Origin: Phlegmacium glaucopus
Taxonomy: Eukaryota; Basidiomycota; Agaricomycetes; Agaricales; Cortinariaceae
Length of the DNA stretch: 64,000 bases
Assembly: GCA_015039465.1 (NCBI GenBank)
Contig: MU130695.1
Coordinates: forward strand, 329,276-393,275
Direction of reading: 5' to 3'
Shown here: one piece after another, positions 47,908-58,416 of the stretch
Layout of the letters: every line of letters starts with the position of its first letter
How positions within the stretch are numbered: position 1 is the stretch's first letter
Translations under genes and position numbers: made by a program
The notes under the pieces: model-generated
What the model was told of the DNA's origin: nothing
The model's database searches: none
What the model saw: the letters and a program-made list of their open reading frames with translations, nothing else

Positions 47908-48702
47908 GGGAGTCTGGATTGCCGAAATGCTGGGACTGATTCTGAAAGGCATAGTTGCGGTTGCTATTACAAGGGGAATAGTGTATATTATCTCTGTGGC
48001 TGGAATTAGATGGCTGGTGGTGAGCATGTTGGTAGGAGTGATTGTGATGTGAAGTACCGGCGTGATTAGAACTGTGCTTCATGTCAGATTGTACTAATGA
48101 TAAAACTTTCTTGGCAGTATAACACGCTTCAAGGTCGTTCCAAATTCCAATCGAAAACTGAGATGGATCGATATCAGACTGAGTCGCTCTCCTGCGAATC
48201 TCAGCATCATAGGCCAGAAAAACAGGCCATAGCTCAGCGCGGTTGTGGTTATTGAGAATATATAGGAAGTGGACTTCCCACATAGTGAATTCATCAGGAA
48301 GGAAAGATTTAATGAGATTTAAAAGCCGTCTCCAAGCTTGATGCCATTCGTTGAAGGTTAGTTCAAGCTCTCCTTCGTCAGAAAGAGGCTTTGAGGATGT
48401 GATGATGCGACCATTAGCATCATCAATCGCGAGGACATCGAGTGTACCAGGTAATTCCTTGTTTTTGGGAGCACAGCCTTTGTTGGTCAGGAAAGTAAGA
48501 GGAACGTGTATGTTCCAACCATCAATAAAAAAATTCCGAATATGATCGGGCATTAAAAAGGCAGTGTTCATTCCAACAGAGCCAGGAGTGTGAACAGGCC
48601 GTTTTTGTGATGGCATTACTGGTAAGTTGGTAAAGGTATGCGCTTCTGGGGCAATTGTGACAGGGGGAATAGTAGGCTGATACAATTGTGGGGCCGCAAG
48701 AT

Positions 48703-49317
48703 TAGGGTTACCAAAGTTCGGTCCAGTTCAGTTCTTCACCTCTCCAGCCTGAACTGAACTGAACTGTTTGCATATGGTCCTGAACTGAACTGAACCATTT
48801 AAGAACTGGTTTGAACTGAACTGAACTGAAGAACCATTATAAAATCTGAAATTTTACCTTTTTCTGAAAATTTATTGTACAAAGACCTTCCTTAGCCCTT
48901 AGCCACTTGATTTCTACTCATATATGATCTCAGAACTCCTTTAGAACACAGAAAACCATTGATTTATATTTATTTTCCTAAATAGGCAGTACTAATCTAT
49001 GCTGACATAATAACATCACATACCAAGTCTGGCCATTACCTCCTTCCTTAGCCATTATTTCATGCTCAAAAGGACTGCCAAACCATTCCAATGTTCATAA
49101 ATTACTGAAGGATCACCCTCCAGAAAATGTTAAGTCAAAAGAAGAGAATTGCCTGGCCGTCTAGGACCTAATGGTTCAGCAGTTCAGTTCAGTTTGAACT
49201 GCATGAACCACAAATCTCTAAATGCCTGAACCTGAACTGAACTGAACTGAATTATCAGTTCAGTTCAGTTCAGTTCAGGTTCATGAGTCAGTTCTGAACC
49301 AAACTTTGGTAACCCTA
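48703..49317. mobile_element. Non-autonomous hAT MITE (615 bp)
   Basis: The ends TAGGGTTACCAAAGTTCGG and CCAAACTTTGGTAACCCTA are inverted repeats. CGCAAGAT (8 bp) flanks both (48695-48702, 49318-49325). Subterminal CAGTTCAGTT arrays resemble those of the autonomous hAT at 7802-13446, whose ends share CCAAAGTTCGG. There is no coding sequence. It lies in exon 2 of the DIRS-like gag. Confidence 0.9.
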
Positions 49318-50269
49318 CGCAAGATCTGTGGAGCAGTGTGAGAAATCTGATGCCGATAATGATGATGCCCATGAAGATAGACAAATAATAATAAGATAAT
49401 AATATAGCAAGTCCATGAGCTCGCAGTGACAAAAATAACAACCAAAGGATGTTTTTTAAAAATTGGCATGTCAGAAGCATGCAATTATAATGTGGCATAT
49501 CAAAAGTATGCAGAGCAGTAAATTATATCAATATGAAACAAGAAGGCGACAGCATATCAAAAAACATGCCAAATGTATATATAATATGACAAAGACGACA
49601 TCAATGATAAGGATGCAAACTTACATTCATCAACAGCTTCAATTTGTGGGGTTGGAGAAAGTCTATCCAGAATGAAATCAAAATTAACAGGAGTCAATTG
49701 GCGTGAATGTTGTGATAATGGTGGGGAATTATTGAGATTGCCAGGAGTGATACCTTCCCACGATGAATGTGAGAGTGTGGGAGAGTTTGTTGAATGCGTC
49801 GAAAGGGTGTCAGATTCTGGAGGTGGTGGGGGAGGAGGCTGGTTGTGACGATGATGTCTTGGGTAAAGGCCATTATACCTAGGGTTTCAAAAGACAATGT
49901 CGTGGTTCTGGTTCAAATGGTCTTTAAGACGGGTTCGCAGTTCAACGACAGACCCTTGCGGTGGAAGGCCAAGGTCATTGGCAAGATGAACCAATTCTGT
50001 CTTGCGTAGGGCGCTTAGTGTCTTGGTGTAAGCTGTATGTTGAGGTTGACGTGGCATATTACTTGTAAATAGTAGTGATAATTAATATAAGGAGTAAATG
50101 AAAAAGGGAAGAAGTATTGTGAATAAAGTGAGTGAGTGTGTAAATAGATGTAGCGGCTTGAGGTGGAAGGATTGAAGAAGAAGTTGGTGGTAAATAAAAG
50201 ACGAGTAAGGAGATGTGCTGTGCTTTGGGTATCCAAGAAGATTCACATGACTAGCATCATGTGATTTCA

Positions 50270-50458
50270 TTTCCCTGCTGTTTCTGAAAGGAAATCCTTT
50301 AAAAAACATAATATTTATCTTTGGGAAACACATGAGAAATACCTGATGTATTTTTAGAATTTTTCCTTCAGAAATACTTTTTGTGTTTTCATGAGAAAAA
50401 TATTTGGAAATGACAAAACAAGTTTTTCTAAGGGAAACACCACCCAGTGCCAGCAGTG
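50270..50458 (-). repeat. Right inverted repeat of the DIRS-like unit
   Basis: This is the complement of the left arm, ending CCACCCAGTGCCAGCAGTG. Just inside it stands a small palindrome, TCACATGACTAGCATCATGTGA-like (about 50241-50264), between the arm and the gag start. Confidence 0.85.
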
Positions 50459-50810
50459 CTCCAGCTGTTGGAGGTGAAAATCTATCTTTGTATTCAAGAT
50501 ATATTGGATCTGTTGCAAGCAGCAAAAGATCCCAAGAAAAATCCATTGGAAAAGGATTATGGCACCAAATTACTACATTTGTTATCCTTCACCGAAATAT
50601 GAGGCAAAAAGATCAAACACCAACAGACAACAAACTAAGATCAGCACTTGCAAACATGTGATATAAAGCTTGTATACCTGAAAATATTAGCCCTCTTATT
50701 CTATCAAATGTACCTAGTGTTGCTCATGGCTCAATGAAAACGAAGATCATCGGCTCACTGGATATCAAGAAGCAAGCTACAACACCATCGCGTGAAGTCA
50801 AAGGGGTTCT

Positions 50811-52198
50811 AGCCAATCCGTAACGGCGACCGACGATACATCTGAATGATGTCATGCCTAGAATTAAGGCCTGAAAAGATAATGCAGCGGCACTAGCAAG
50901 CGATAGATAGATTATGATTATCAGCCGTGCGTTTGAATTATAATTGCATGCAATAATATCATATTGTAACGAGATGTGCGAACGGCAGAGTTTCTGGGGT
51001 ACAAGACTTTCCCTTTGCCAAAGTGCTTATAAACCAGCTGTTGCACCCTGTCTGAATAGCACAAGTCGTAAGAAAAGCCGTTCCAAGAAGGTATTTGACT
51101 CGACGACTCTGATGATACAGAGCGTAGACTAAGGTTCGGGCGGAACAAAAAATGAGGCTGAGACGACTTGAAAGACACAGGATGTCCCTCACCCCTTATC
51201 AGGAGGATTGCATTGATGCAGGCAAATGTCAGCTGTGCCACAATGGTGTGGTAGACGAAGGTTCCCACACATAGCTGGACTCACAGGGGCGGTTGGTACG
51301 TTTTGTGAGTGATGGTTAAGCTTACGCTGTATAGCATTCAACTGAGATCAGCGAGAGAGTGGAATCTTGATTACTCACATCTGCGCAATTAACGGCATAC
51401 AACGCGACCATGCGCCTAACCGCCGTCGTCGTATAGATATCATCATCATCCGCAACTATAAACTTTATCCATTCCTCCGGAGCCTCGCGCGTTCTCGATA
51501 ACACTCGACAGCAATTCCATCGAGAATGGTAGCCAAAAATCCCTGAAAAATAACCAACCTGACGTTATTACGATTGGAATGAAGGAGGCCGTCTCGGAGT
51601 ATCAGTACTAAGACCAAGACAAGACTCCCGCCTGCACCGTTGCCTGCCCCTATACATCCTGAATATACAAGGAGAGTTGTGTAATTCTACTGAGTTGTTA
51701 TTGATTTCCTAATTGAACGAAATTCCGTGTGAGAAGTGGTCACCGGTCACCAAGCAAGAACATACAAAATAAAGGGAGCGCCCAATCCGGAACAAACTGC
51801 AGCAACAACACATACGCTAGGCTTAATTAAGCCACTCTCTCGTACCAAGATCGTCTGGACGATCTTGGTACGAGACTAACACATGCACATCGATCCAGTG
51901 TGCGTCAAGCCCTTGGATACCTTGTAAAACCACCTATAAGCACGCTAAAGATGGACCTCTCTCCCTTCCCAATCTTCCAACCCCTTTCCTGCAGGTCGTC
52001 GCGACGAACCACACATAGCAGTAAGCACAGCTCACTATTACTATGCTGATGATCTCTTGATATGTATCAAGGTTCTATAGTTTTGGACATGTTTAGTGTA
52101 TCGAGATACAATATCTCGCGATCTAAATATATCTCTCAATCAGCCTCAGGTTTGTCGCCTTGTCACCGTTCAGACCGTCTCGAGACTAAATAGATTGA
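50811..52198. other. Spacer between the transposon cluster and host genes
   Basis: No gene recognised. Short frames at 50921-51268 and 51322-51504 on the minus strand have no domain. The stretch ends with the promoter side of the F-box gene and includes a perfect palindrome at 51838-51875. Confidence 0.45.
51838..51875. repeat. Perfect palindrome, 18-bp arms
   Basis: TCTCGTACCAAGATCGTC, two bases TG, then the exact complement. It stands 324 bp upstream of the F-box start. No T-run follows, so a terminator is unlikely; it may be a regulatory site or a transposon footprint. Confidence 0.9.
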
Positions 52199-53641
52199 AT
52201 GACAGGAAACATCGACGATATTGCGTTTAACCTCTCCGCGTTACGTGCTTCCCTGGGATACAAATCGTTCCACAAAACCCCTCGAAGTCTATCACAGCAT
52301 AACGCGTCTCTTCCTATCAACCAACTTCCCATCGAATTGCTATGCGACATCTTCTCCAAGTTCCTCGAAGACGACCGTGAACACCCCGATTATACGTCCG
52401 CGTCAGCCCCTTTGGTATCGTTTTATACCCGCGCTGACCCCACAATATTGGGTCAAGTTTGTTCCTGGTGGAGGAGAGTAGCACTTTCTACCCATGCGCT
52501 TTGGGCGAACATTTTCATTGCCGAACCACATAAAGCTCAAGTTTCTCGTGTTCGTATGTGGCTCGAACGGGCTGGAAGTAACCCCTTGAACCTTGCCATC
52601 AAAGAAACGAGGCCGAAAGGCAAATATGACGCGGGGGCGTTGTATGAGCTTCTATCATCCTTCACCCGACAGCTCGCGTTGTGGCGAACGATAGACTTCT
52701 CACTTCCTGTCGAGGCTCTTCAATGGTTGACGAACATCACAAATAATCCATCCAAGTGTCGAAATCTAGAATCAGCATCTCTCTACTTCAGGACCGATGG
52801 AAGACATCCCTCTTCAACGAAATCATCCATAGATGCTGTATGGAAGGCCTTACACTCATCACCAACGTTATATCGGGTAAATTGGTGGGGCCTCTACCGT
52901 GGAGAAATGCCAAGTCACGCGCCTTGGAGTCAACTCTCGAACGTTCATCTGCGATCTAAATTCACAGTCGAATCGTTGCTTGATGTTCTATCATTGTGTC
53001 CTCACATCCAACAAGTCTATATCTCTTGTTTATCACTCCCGTCCCATCACGATTCTCCCAAGTCCGACAATCATCTCGTCCTCCAGAAACTGCATACTTT
53101 AGTTCTCGAAGCACAAATTGGGACTGGGCCATTGTTTCAGCGGCTTACGCTTCCGGCTCTGCGATCCCTCAGCATCCAACATCAATATCTTGACAATATA
53201 CTCTCCCGTGATTTCGTAGATTTTCAGGCGTGCCTCGTTCGGTCAAGCTGCCCTCTAGAAAGATTCACCTTTTACGATCATACCCTCCCGGCGGATTTTC
53301 TACACACGTATCTAACGGCTCCATGTCTCAGAAATGTTAACTATCTTGAGGTGCAAGGGGTTATTTCCGACAAGATCATTGAATCCTTCACCCGTGAAAG
53401 CGTTGGTGGACGTCACGAAATCATGCCAAATTTGGAAGAGATGAAACTATGGAAATGCGTGACCAGCGATGGACTACTTGGACGCATGGTTGTTTCGCGT
53501 TGGTCCGGCAATCTTAATGACAGAAAGGCCTGCAAGAAATTGAAAAAAGCGATCCTGCGGACAGATGGGGGATATGGGATAAAGGATAAAGGGACGCTAT
53601 CTACATTGTTTGATGCTGGATTACAAGGGTGGATGTGTTGA
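52199..53641 (+). CDS. F-box protein, intronless
   Basis: One open frame of 480 residues. The F-box lies at about residues 38-95: NQLPIELLCDIFSKFLEDD, then LGQVCSWWRRVALSTHALW, the pattern shared by agaric F-box-like proteins. The rest has leucine-rich segments (LSNVHLRSKFTVESLLDVL, ALRSLSIQHQYLDNILS, LRNVNYLEVQGVI) that probably form a substrate-binding solenoid. It would act in an SCF ubiquitin ligase through Skp1; the target is unknown. It converges with the next gene, with only 43 bp between the stops. Confidence 0.85.
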   Translation: MTGNIDDIAFNLSALRASLGYKSFHKTPRSLSQHNASLPINQLPIELLCDIFSKFLEDDREHPDYTSASAPLVSFYTRADPTILGQVCSWWRRVALSTHALWANIFIAEPHKAQVSRVRMWLERAGSNPLNLAIKETRPKGKYDAGALYELLSSFTRQLALWRTIDFSLPVEALQWLTNITNNPSKCRNLESASLYFRTDGRHPSSTKSSIDAVWKALHSSPTLYRVNWWGLYRGEMPSHAPWSQLSNVHLRSKFTVESLLDVLSLCPHIQQVYISCLSLPSHHDSPKSDNHLVLQKLHTLVLEAQIGTGPLFQRLTLPALRSLSIQHQYLDNILSRDFVDFQACLVRSSCPLERFTFYDHTLPADFLHTYLTAPCLRNVNYLEVQGVISDKIIESFTRESVGGRHEIMPNLEEMKLWKCVTSDGLLGRMVVSRWSGNLNDRKACKKLKKAILRTDGGYGIKDKGTLSTLFDAGLQGWMC

Positions 53642-53684
53642 AAGAAAGGGTATATAATATCGATAGTACCGGGAACTACAATAA

Positions 53685-55860
53685 CTATAGGCCAATATCA
53701 TTGTATTGTACGTGATAAGGTAATACTGCTTTCAATTCAGATAAGTCTCGAGGCTCCAGATGGCAGTTCAAGGTAACGTCCTGAAACCTTTCCCAGGGAA
53801 GAGGAAGGCTGTGGATATGGGAAGCAGCAGTTTTTCTGAGCGTGAACGTTACACTATCAATCGAAGTCCAGTCAATTCGTGGGACGAGGGAGTCCAGAAT
53901 GACTGCGGAATCTAGAGTTAGGCGATTGAGGTTGGGAAGTGTGGTACGGTACACGACACTGGGTTTAAATATATGGCCGTCACAGTCGTCGTTGTCCTGA
54001 ATAATCCCCAGGCTCGCTTCTTCAAGTATTGGGCATGCGTGTAAAAGCGCTACTGCATCTTCGATGCTTATCTGGATGCTCGTCACGTTAAGAACAGTCA
54101 AATTCATAGACGGAAGGCGTCTAAACTTCGAGGCGAAGAAAGACAGATCACCATACCAAAAGAACTCCACCAGGTTTGTTGCATTGCCTAGATCGATACT
54201 GTCGTCTTCGTCATGCTGGCCAAGATTGCAGGTAACAGGCTTGACGGAGTCCGGGATAGTAATTGAAAGCCTACTGAAGCTATAAAGCGCCGTCTGACCC
54301 GAATCGAGCATGGCCTTGTCCAGATGAACGAATAGAGTCTTGAGAGAGTTGAATCCCGCAGTGCCCGCGCTATCAACATAGGATTCTTGCCATACAACGA
54401 CGAGAGAGTTTTCAACTTGACCAGCTCTAGCAAATAGGAAACGGGCGACGCGATCCATGCAATCGTCGGCATTGAAGTTTCCTTCCGGAACTGCGATTGT
54501 GATCTCAAGCTGATTAGAGGGTGGAGCTAGGATCTCTGCTTGCACAGGAGGACGACATTCAAGTGGTTGAAGAAGGTCTAAGAAGATGGGGGATAACAGC
54601 AGGCTGGATCCTGTGTTAACAGAGAAATCGTGATCAAGACCCCAAATAGGACCTGTGATACCAAGGTGATTTGATTGAGATGGAGGAAGCGAGATGGTGT
54701 GCTCTTCGGGAGAAAAAGGTTTGAAGGAAAACTTTCGTTTAGCTCGTTTCGGAGCTGGAACGAAAGGTGTAGACTGTTGATACGAATACTGATTCTGAGC
54801 GACTCTAGAAGGCGAGGCCAGGGAAAGAGGACTGATCCCAGAATTTGGTTGAGTGGACAGTGCGTATTCGGTTAGAGGTTGAGAAACAGTATGTTGGCCA
54901 GAGGAAAACGGATGGAGGTTATCTACGGACGGAGAAGGGGTGAGATTCAGAGCAGCTAGCGCAAGCTGCGGGACAGGATTGAAACCTCTGATTGGCTTTG
55001 GCTGATAGATGATAACCTGCTTCTGTCGTGGGGTTGCGATATGTCGAATAGCGAACAATGGAGTTGGGGGCCCGGATGGTAGCGTTGTTAACGTGAGTTC
55101 GGATGATTGAGAACTCAAGTTGTTCAAAATTCGGTCAAAGTCGGTTTCTGCTATACGCGCAGACCTCGATGTCGGGACAGGGTCCAAGTCCTCCATGTCG
55201 AAGATATAGGTAGCGTCACCTCTAGGACTAACTTGATCGGGAGCGACACTAGTTTAAGGGACGGATGAAGAGTGAGAAACTGAGTTGTGAGAAAGGTTTA
55301 AAACCTCTAACTCACTTTAAATGATAGGCAATAGGTTCTTCGGGCTGCCCGGGCCCTTCTGTTGGAGCATCTAGAAAAGAGGACGAGAGAGCCGGTGATG
55401 CAGACAAGTGATGGGGACAAGTTGGTGTAGGCAGATCGGGTTTAGGTTCGGCAAGCTGAGGTCGAAACACTTCCAATGGTTGTGAATGGTGAACGACATC
55501 CTGTTCAGACTGTTTATCGGTGGCAGGTTGTTGAAGATAGAAGGATGACGCTCTCGATCCAGACGAATAGTAGGGATAAGCCTGTGTTGATGGCTTATTT
55601 TTGGACGGCTGAATTTTTCTCCATATCTTGTTCAGCCCAGTCTGAAGTATGTGCGCAGAGGTCGATAATGGAGCGGTGTACGTCCAGTTTGGGAACACAT
55701 CGGGTCTACAAGTCATAAGTCTATGACCGGGTAGCCCCCATAGGGTGTTATGGTGATGCAGCTTATCGCCCCGAAGAGGAACATTCAATGCTTGAGAAAA
55801 GCGGGGACCATTCAGAACTGAAAAAGGTGCTGGCCATTTGAACTGCATTAGCGATAGCAA
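53685..55860 (-). CDS. Leucine-rich protein related to F-box tails, 2 exons
   Basis: Exons 55860-55316 and 55248-53685 join in phase to 702 residues; the intron starts GTGAGT and ends CTAG. The N-terminus has a compact motif (LHHHNTLWGLPGHRL) and long Ser/Pro/Gln-rich disorder with a basic patch PKRAKRKFSFK that could be a nuclear signal. The C-terminal 250 residues resemble the LRR part of agaric F-box proteins (NLTVLNVTSIQISIEDAVAL, LLHACPILEEASLGII, LPNLNRLTLDSAVI), but no F-box is present. The function is unknown. The downstream frame could stand alone from an ATG at 55196, but the phase-matched intron favours the longer form. Confidence 0.75.
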
Positions 55861-56258
55861 GTGTGAGATGTTTGTAAGAAATCACGACTTATATATCTCA
55901 ACAATTTTCGTAACCATACTAGTTCTTCGTCTTCAGTGAACAAAAGTAAAAGTATCGGACTCGGAATGCCCACACAAGAAAGTTGGCTTGTCCTAATTGT
56001 ATGAATGTCAGTCGTTAGGATCCCCGACGATCAAGTAATTTCTTGTCCTGTCATGATCATCAACTGTCATACATGGTTGCCTTTGATTGAGCAGGTTAAG
56101 TCAACGATGACAATGACAACAGATAGAAAGATGTCGATTCCAGGGGTGCTTTGACGGTGCAACAATAAAGTTGTTTGGTTTGGTAACATCAACTTCGACT
56201 AGTAAAACAATAGACATCAAATCAACATCACGATCAAGTTTCAACTCCACCAATACAA
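55861..56258. other. Divergent intergenic region
   Basis: This 398-bp stretch between two divergently transcribed genes presumably holds both promoters. No other element was seen. Confidence 0.5.
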
Positions 56259-58056
56259 ATGTTTGATCTTTCAGCTGAACTCACTTTAAATATTCTCTCT
56301 TATCTGCCGTTCGTTTCTCTGGGTCGACTACAAGCGGTATGCAAATCTTGGGATGAATTCTGCAATTTAAACGAAAGTACTATCTACCGCAACGCAGCGT
56401 TTCTTCACGGGTATATTCCATGCCCAACAACCACGTTGAATGAGCTTGGCTCTTTATATTCACAGAGAGCTCTGGAAGGTGTGAATACTTGGAAAGATTT
56501 GAGTATGTATCGAGCGATATATACACGATCATGCTGATACAATTTCAGATCGGAAGCGCTTGGAGATACAGCGCAATTGGAAAGGACAGGGTCCATCTAT
56601 CGTTGTTGAGCACAAGTCAACGTCTCTCGAGTCGACCCACAGGATCAAAGTCGATGAACTAGCGGGGTATATCATAACGACATTCCGCCAGGGAGGCATA
56701 CTTGTCACAGACCTCAACCAGGATCGCATCCTATGGGCTCTACCATCAGTATGTAAACAATTTCATCCTTACCATTTCTTGGTTATTCACCTCATATGAT
56801 ATTAACAGCGGTATACCCGTCAATACGCTCACCTTGAGTACGGACAAGGGTACATGATCTTTGATCGTGAAAATTGGGACATAGAGGTTTGGAGGCGCTT
56901 ATCTGATATTTCAGAAGATGTTGTCGTTGGACCCTCCGCTCCTGATGCGATTCAACGCGAGATGTACGACAAGATGCACGAATCACACGCCCCCGCGATG
57001 GATGGCCATTTCAAACCCTGGGCTGTGTTACATATGTCTGAACCGACCAGTGCATTTCGTTTCGTCTACCCCACCCTCATTGTCGCTGCTTATGATCGTG
57101 TCTACCTCTGGGACATTCCCTCTGGCAACATCATCCAAGAAATAGAAGGACTCCAATATCTTGGTTCTGAGAATGGCCACAACACATATTTGGGCACAAT
57201 CGAGTGCGTCGAAATCAGCGAAAGGCATGTTTTCCTCATTGCCGAATTGGATCTGCGAGTGTTTTCTCGAGCAACTGGTAAGAGCGTGTTTGACATTCCA
57301 TCGGCGAAGCAGAGGTTTGGGTTCTGGAAGTACGTACCAGAGTCGTTTATGCAATACCGAACTCCTGGTTCAGCATTAATGAGCTACGATATGGTGGAGA
57401 TACAAGAACCGTATGTGTCTGGGAACATGTTTTTAGTTCACAAATTCGTTTCTGGTACGTCACCATCACCGGCTTCGTTTAACCTGAAGTTAACCACCGC
57501 AAAAAAGTGCATGTCTCTGCCTGCGGATGTCATTTTGTCGCTCTCCTTAGTGGTTCCCGCCTTCTAGTCGTATACGATTTTGAAAAAGTGTCAAGTGAGG
57601 AGGAGCTATACGCTCAAACATTGGACATTCATATCGCCCCCCATCGACCGTCTGAATCCGTTTACTTGGCCTTTAATTATGGGAGAATATCAATGGCTAC
57701 TGTAAGTAATGCAGTTTCTTCCTATTTTGACTTGACCATTTTAAAGCTTACTACTTTTATCCGTGTGTCAGACAAATGGTATCTTCATCATTCAGGTAGA
57801 CGAATCGACTCTGGGCAATATTTCAAATGAGGCTCCCGCCTTGACCCTTTGTCGCCTTTTTCAGTTTAGGAACAACACAACGCTGAACGCTATCAGGTGT
57901 CTCATGATATCGGATACTAGGTTGTATTTTAATTGGAACCCTACAGCAGTTGAAGACGAGGCGATTGATTCGTGGTCAGGCGATTCCTTCCCTGACACAG
58001 AAGTACCCCAGTCGTCATTATCTTCAGTTTTCAGCGTAAATTTTGCGTGTTGTTGA
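56259..58056 (+). CDS. F-box protein with beta-propeller-like C-terminus, 5 exons
   Basis: Exons 56259-56502, 56549-56748, 56809-57454, 57508-57701 and 57772-58056 join to 522 residues with all phases consistent. The F-box is at the very N-terminus (LTLNILSYLPFVSLGRLQAV, CKSWDEF). Repeated blade-like strands follow: GYIITTFRQGGILVTDL, RILWALPS, LIVAAYDRVYLWDIPSGNII, VFLIAELDLRVFSRATGK and CGCHFVALLSGSRLLVVYDF. These resemble degenerate WD40 blades (YLWDI). It is probably a substrate receptor for an SCF ligase; the substrate is unknown. Introns are 46-70 nt. Confidence 0.82.
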
Positions 58057-58416
58057 TTTGATGGGTGGGTAATAGATGGACACGAAAAAAAAAACTTGCT
58101 TGTTGACTACATTGTACTTATATGAAATTATGGTTACAGATCTTCCGTTTAATATTGTAGCGATCTCGATGTGATATGGGAGGCTTTAGAAGAGGTCCGA
58201 AAATGCTATTATCGTAACTCAATGATGACAGTACGAGGCGCAAAAGAAACATTATCATTATTTGCCCATGGTATATTCAAAAACTATTCTTATACTGCAA
58301 ATGAGAGCGGAATACAAGTACAATTGCACGTATAACTTATTATACATAAAAAGAAACTTTTTCATCTCGCGGTTTACCAAAACCCATAGAATCACTTACC
58401 ATCACACACCCCCTCC
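58057..58416. other. Convergent 3' spacer
   Basis: AT-rich DNA between two convergent genes, with an A10 run near 58086. No feature was recognised. Confidence 0.5.

Larger units (their letters stand above)
47042..50057 (-). pseudogene. Gag of the DIRS-like element (SAP, zinc knuckles), interrupted
   Basis: Exon 1 (50057-49625) starts MPRQPQHTAYTK and has a SAP-like DNA-binding motif (LSALRKTELVHLANDLGL), then a TGA at 49887-49889 and a Pro-rich tract. The intron 49624-49347 joins it to exon 2, which is split by the hAT MITE (48703-49317) and the solo LTR (47328-47907). Core motifs are NFFIDGWNIHVPL, ELPGTLDVLAIDD and MWEVHFLYILNNHNR. After the LTR come Cys/His clusters (DGKCIFCGDTTKSHSSRNC, YCFSWNGYSGC, HWCSLCGSKSHSAQQC) with one TGA at 47111-47113. 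It would coat the element RNA. Confidence 0.82.
43686..50458 (-). mobile_element. DIRS-like tyrosine-recombinase retroelement with inverted ends
   Basis: Between inverted repeats at 43686-43888 and 50270-50458 lie, on the minus strand, gag with SAP and zinc knuckles, a reverse transcriptase/RNase H, and a tyrosine recombinase. This is the gene set of DIRS elements. CTC stands outside both ends (43683-43685, 50459-50461), and removing the unit with one CTC restores the Helitron reading LPPAVGG. A solo LTR and a hAT MITE sit inside gag. Several stops and frameshifts show that this copy is dead. Confidence 0.75.
38030..50810 (+). pseudogene. Helitron helicase relic, split in three blocks
   Basis: Block 1 (38030-38600) reads KRCIHNFIGATLPHYNQGDR, YECLDARDNYCAQLKKGIG and ISDPKIEFNDLLFDPNA. 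Block 2 (42980-43685) reads CKPGVILSGSEWKE, FGLNTEQERAFCIIANHA, GDMGGTGKSRVL (Walker A) and YVFFDEFSMLSARDLY (Walker B). Block 3 (50459-50810) resumes with AVGGENLSLYSRYIGSVASS and RNMRQKDQTPTDNKLR. These are the linker and Pif1-type helicase of a fungal Helitron, which replicates by rolling circle. Stops and frameshifts are frequent. A LINE relic separates blocks 1 and 2, and the DIRS-like element separates 2 and 3. The N-terminal Rep domain was not found upstream. Confidence 0.8.
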
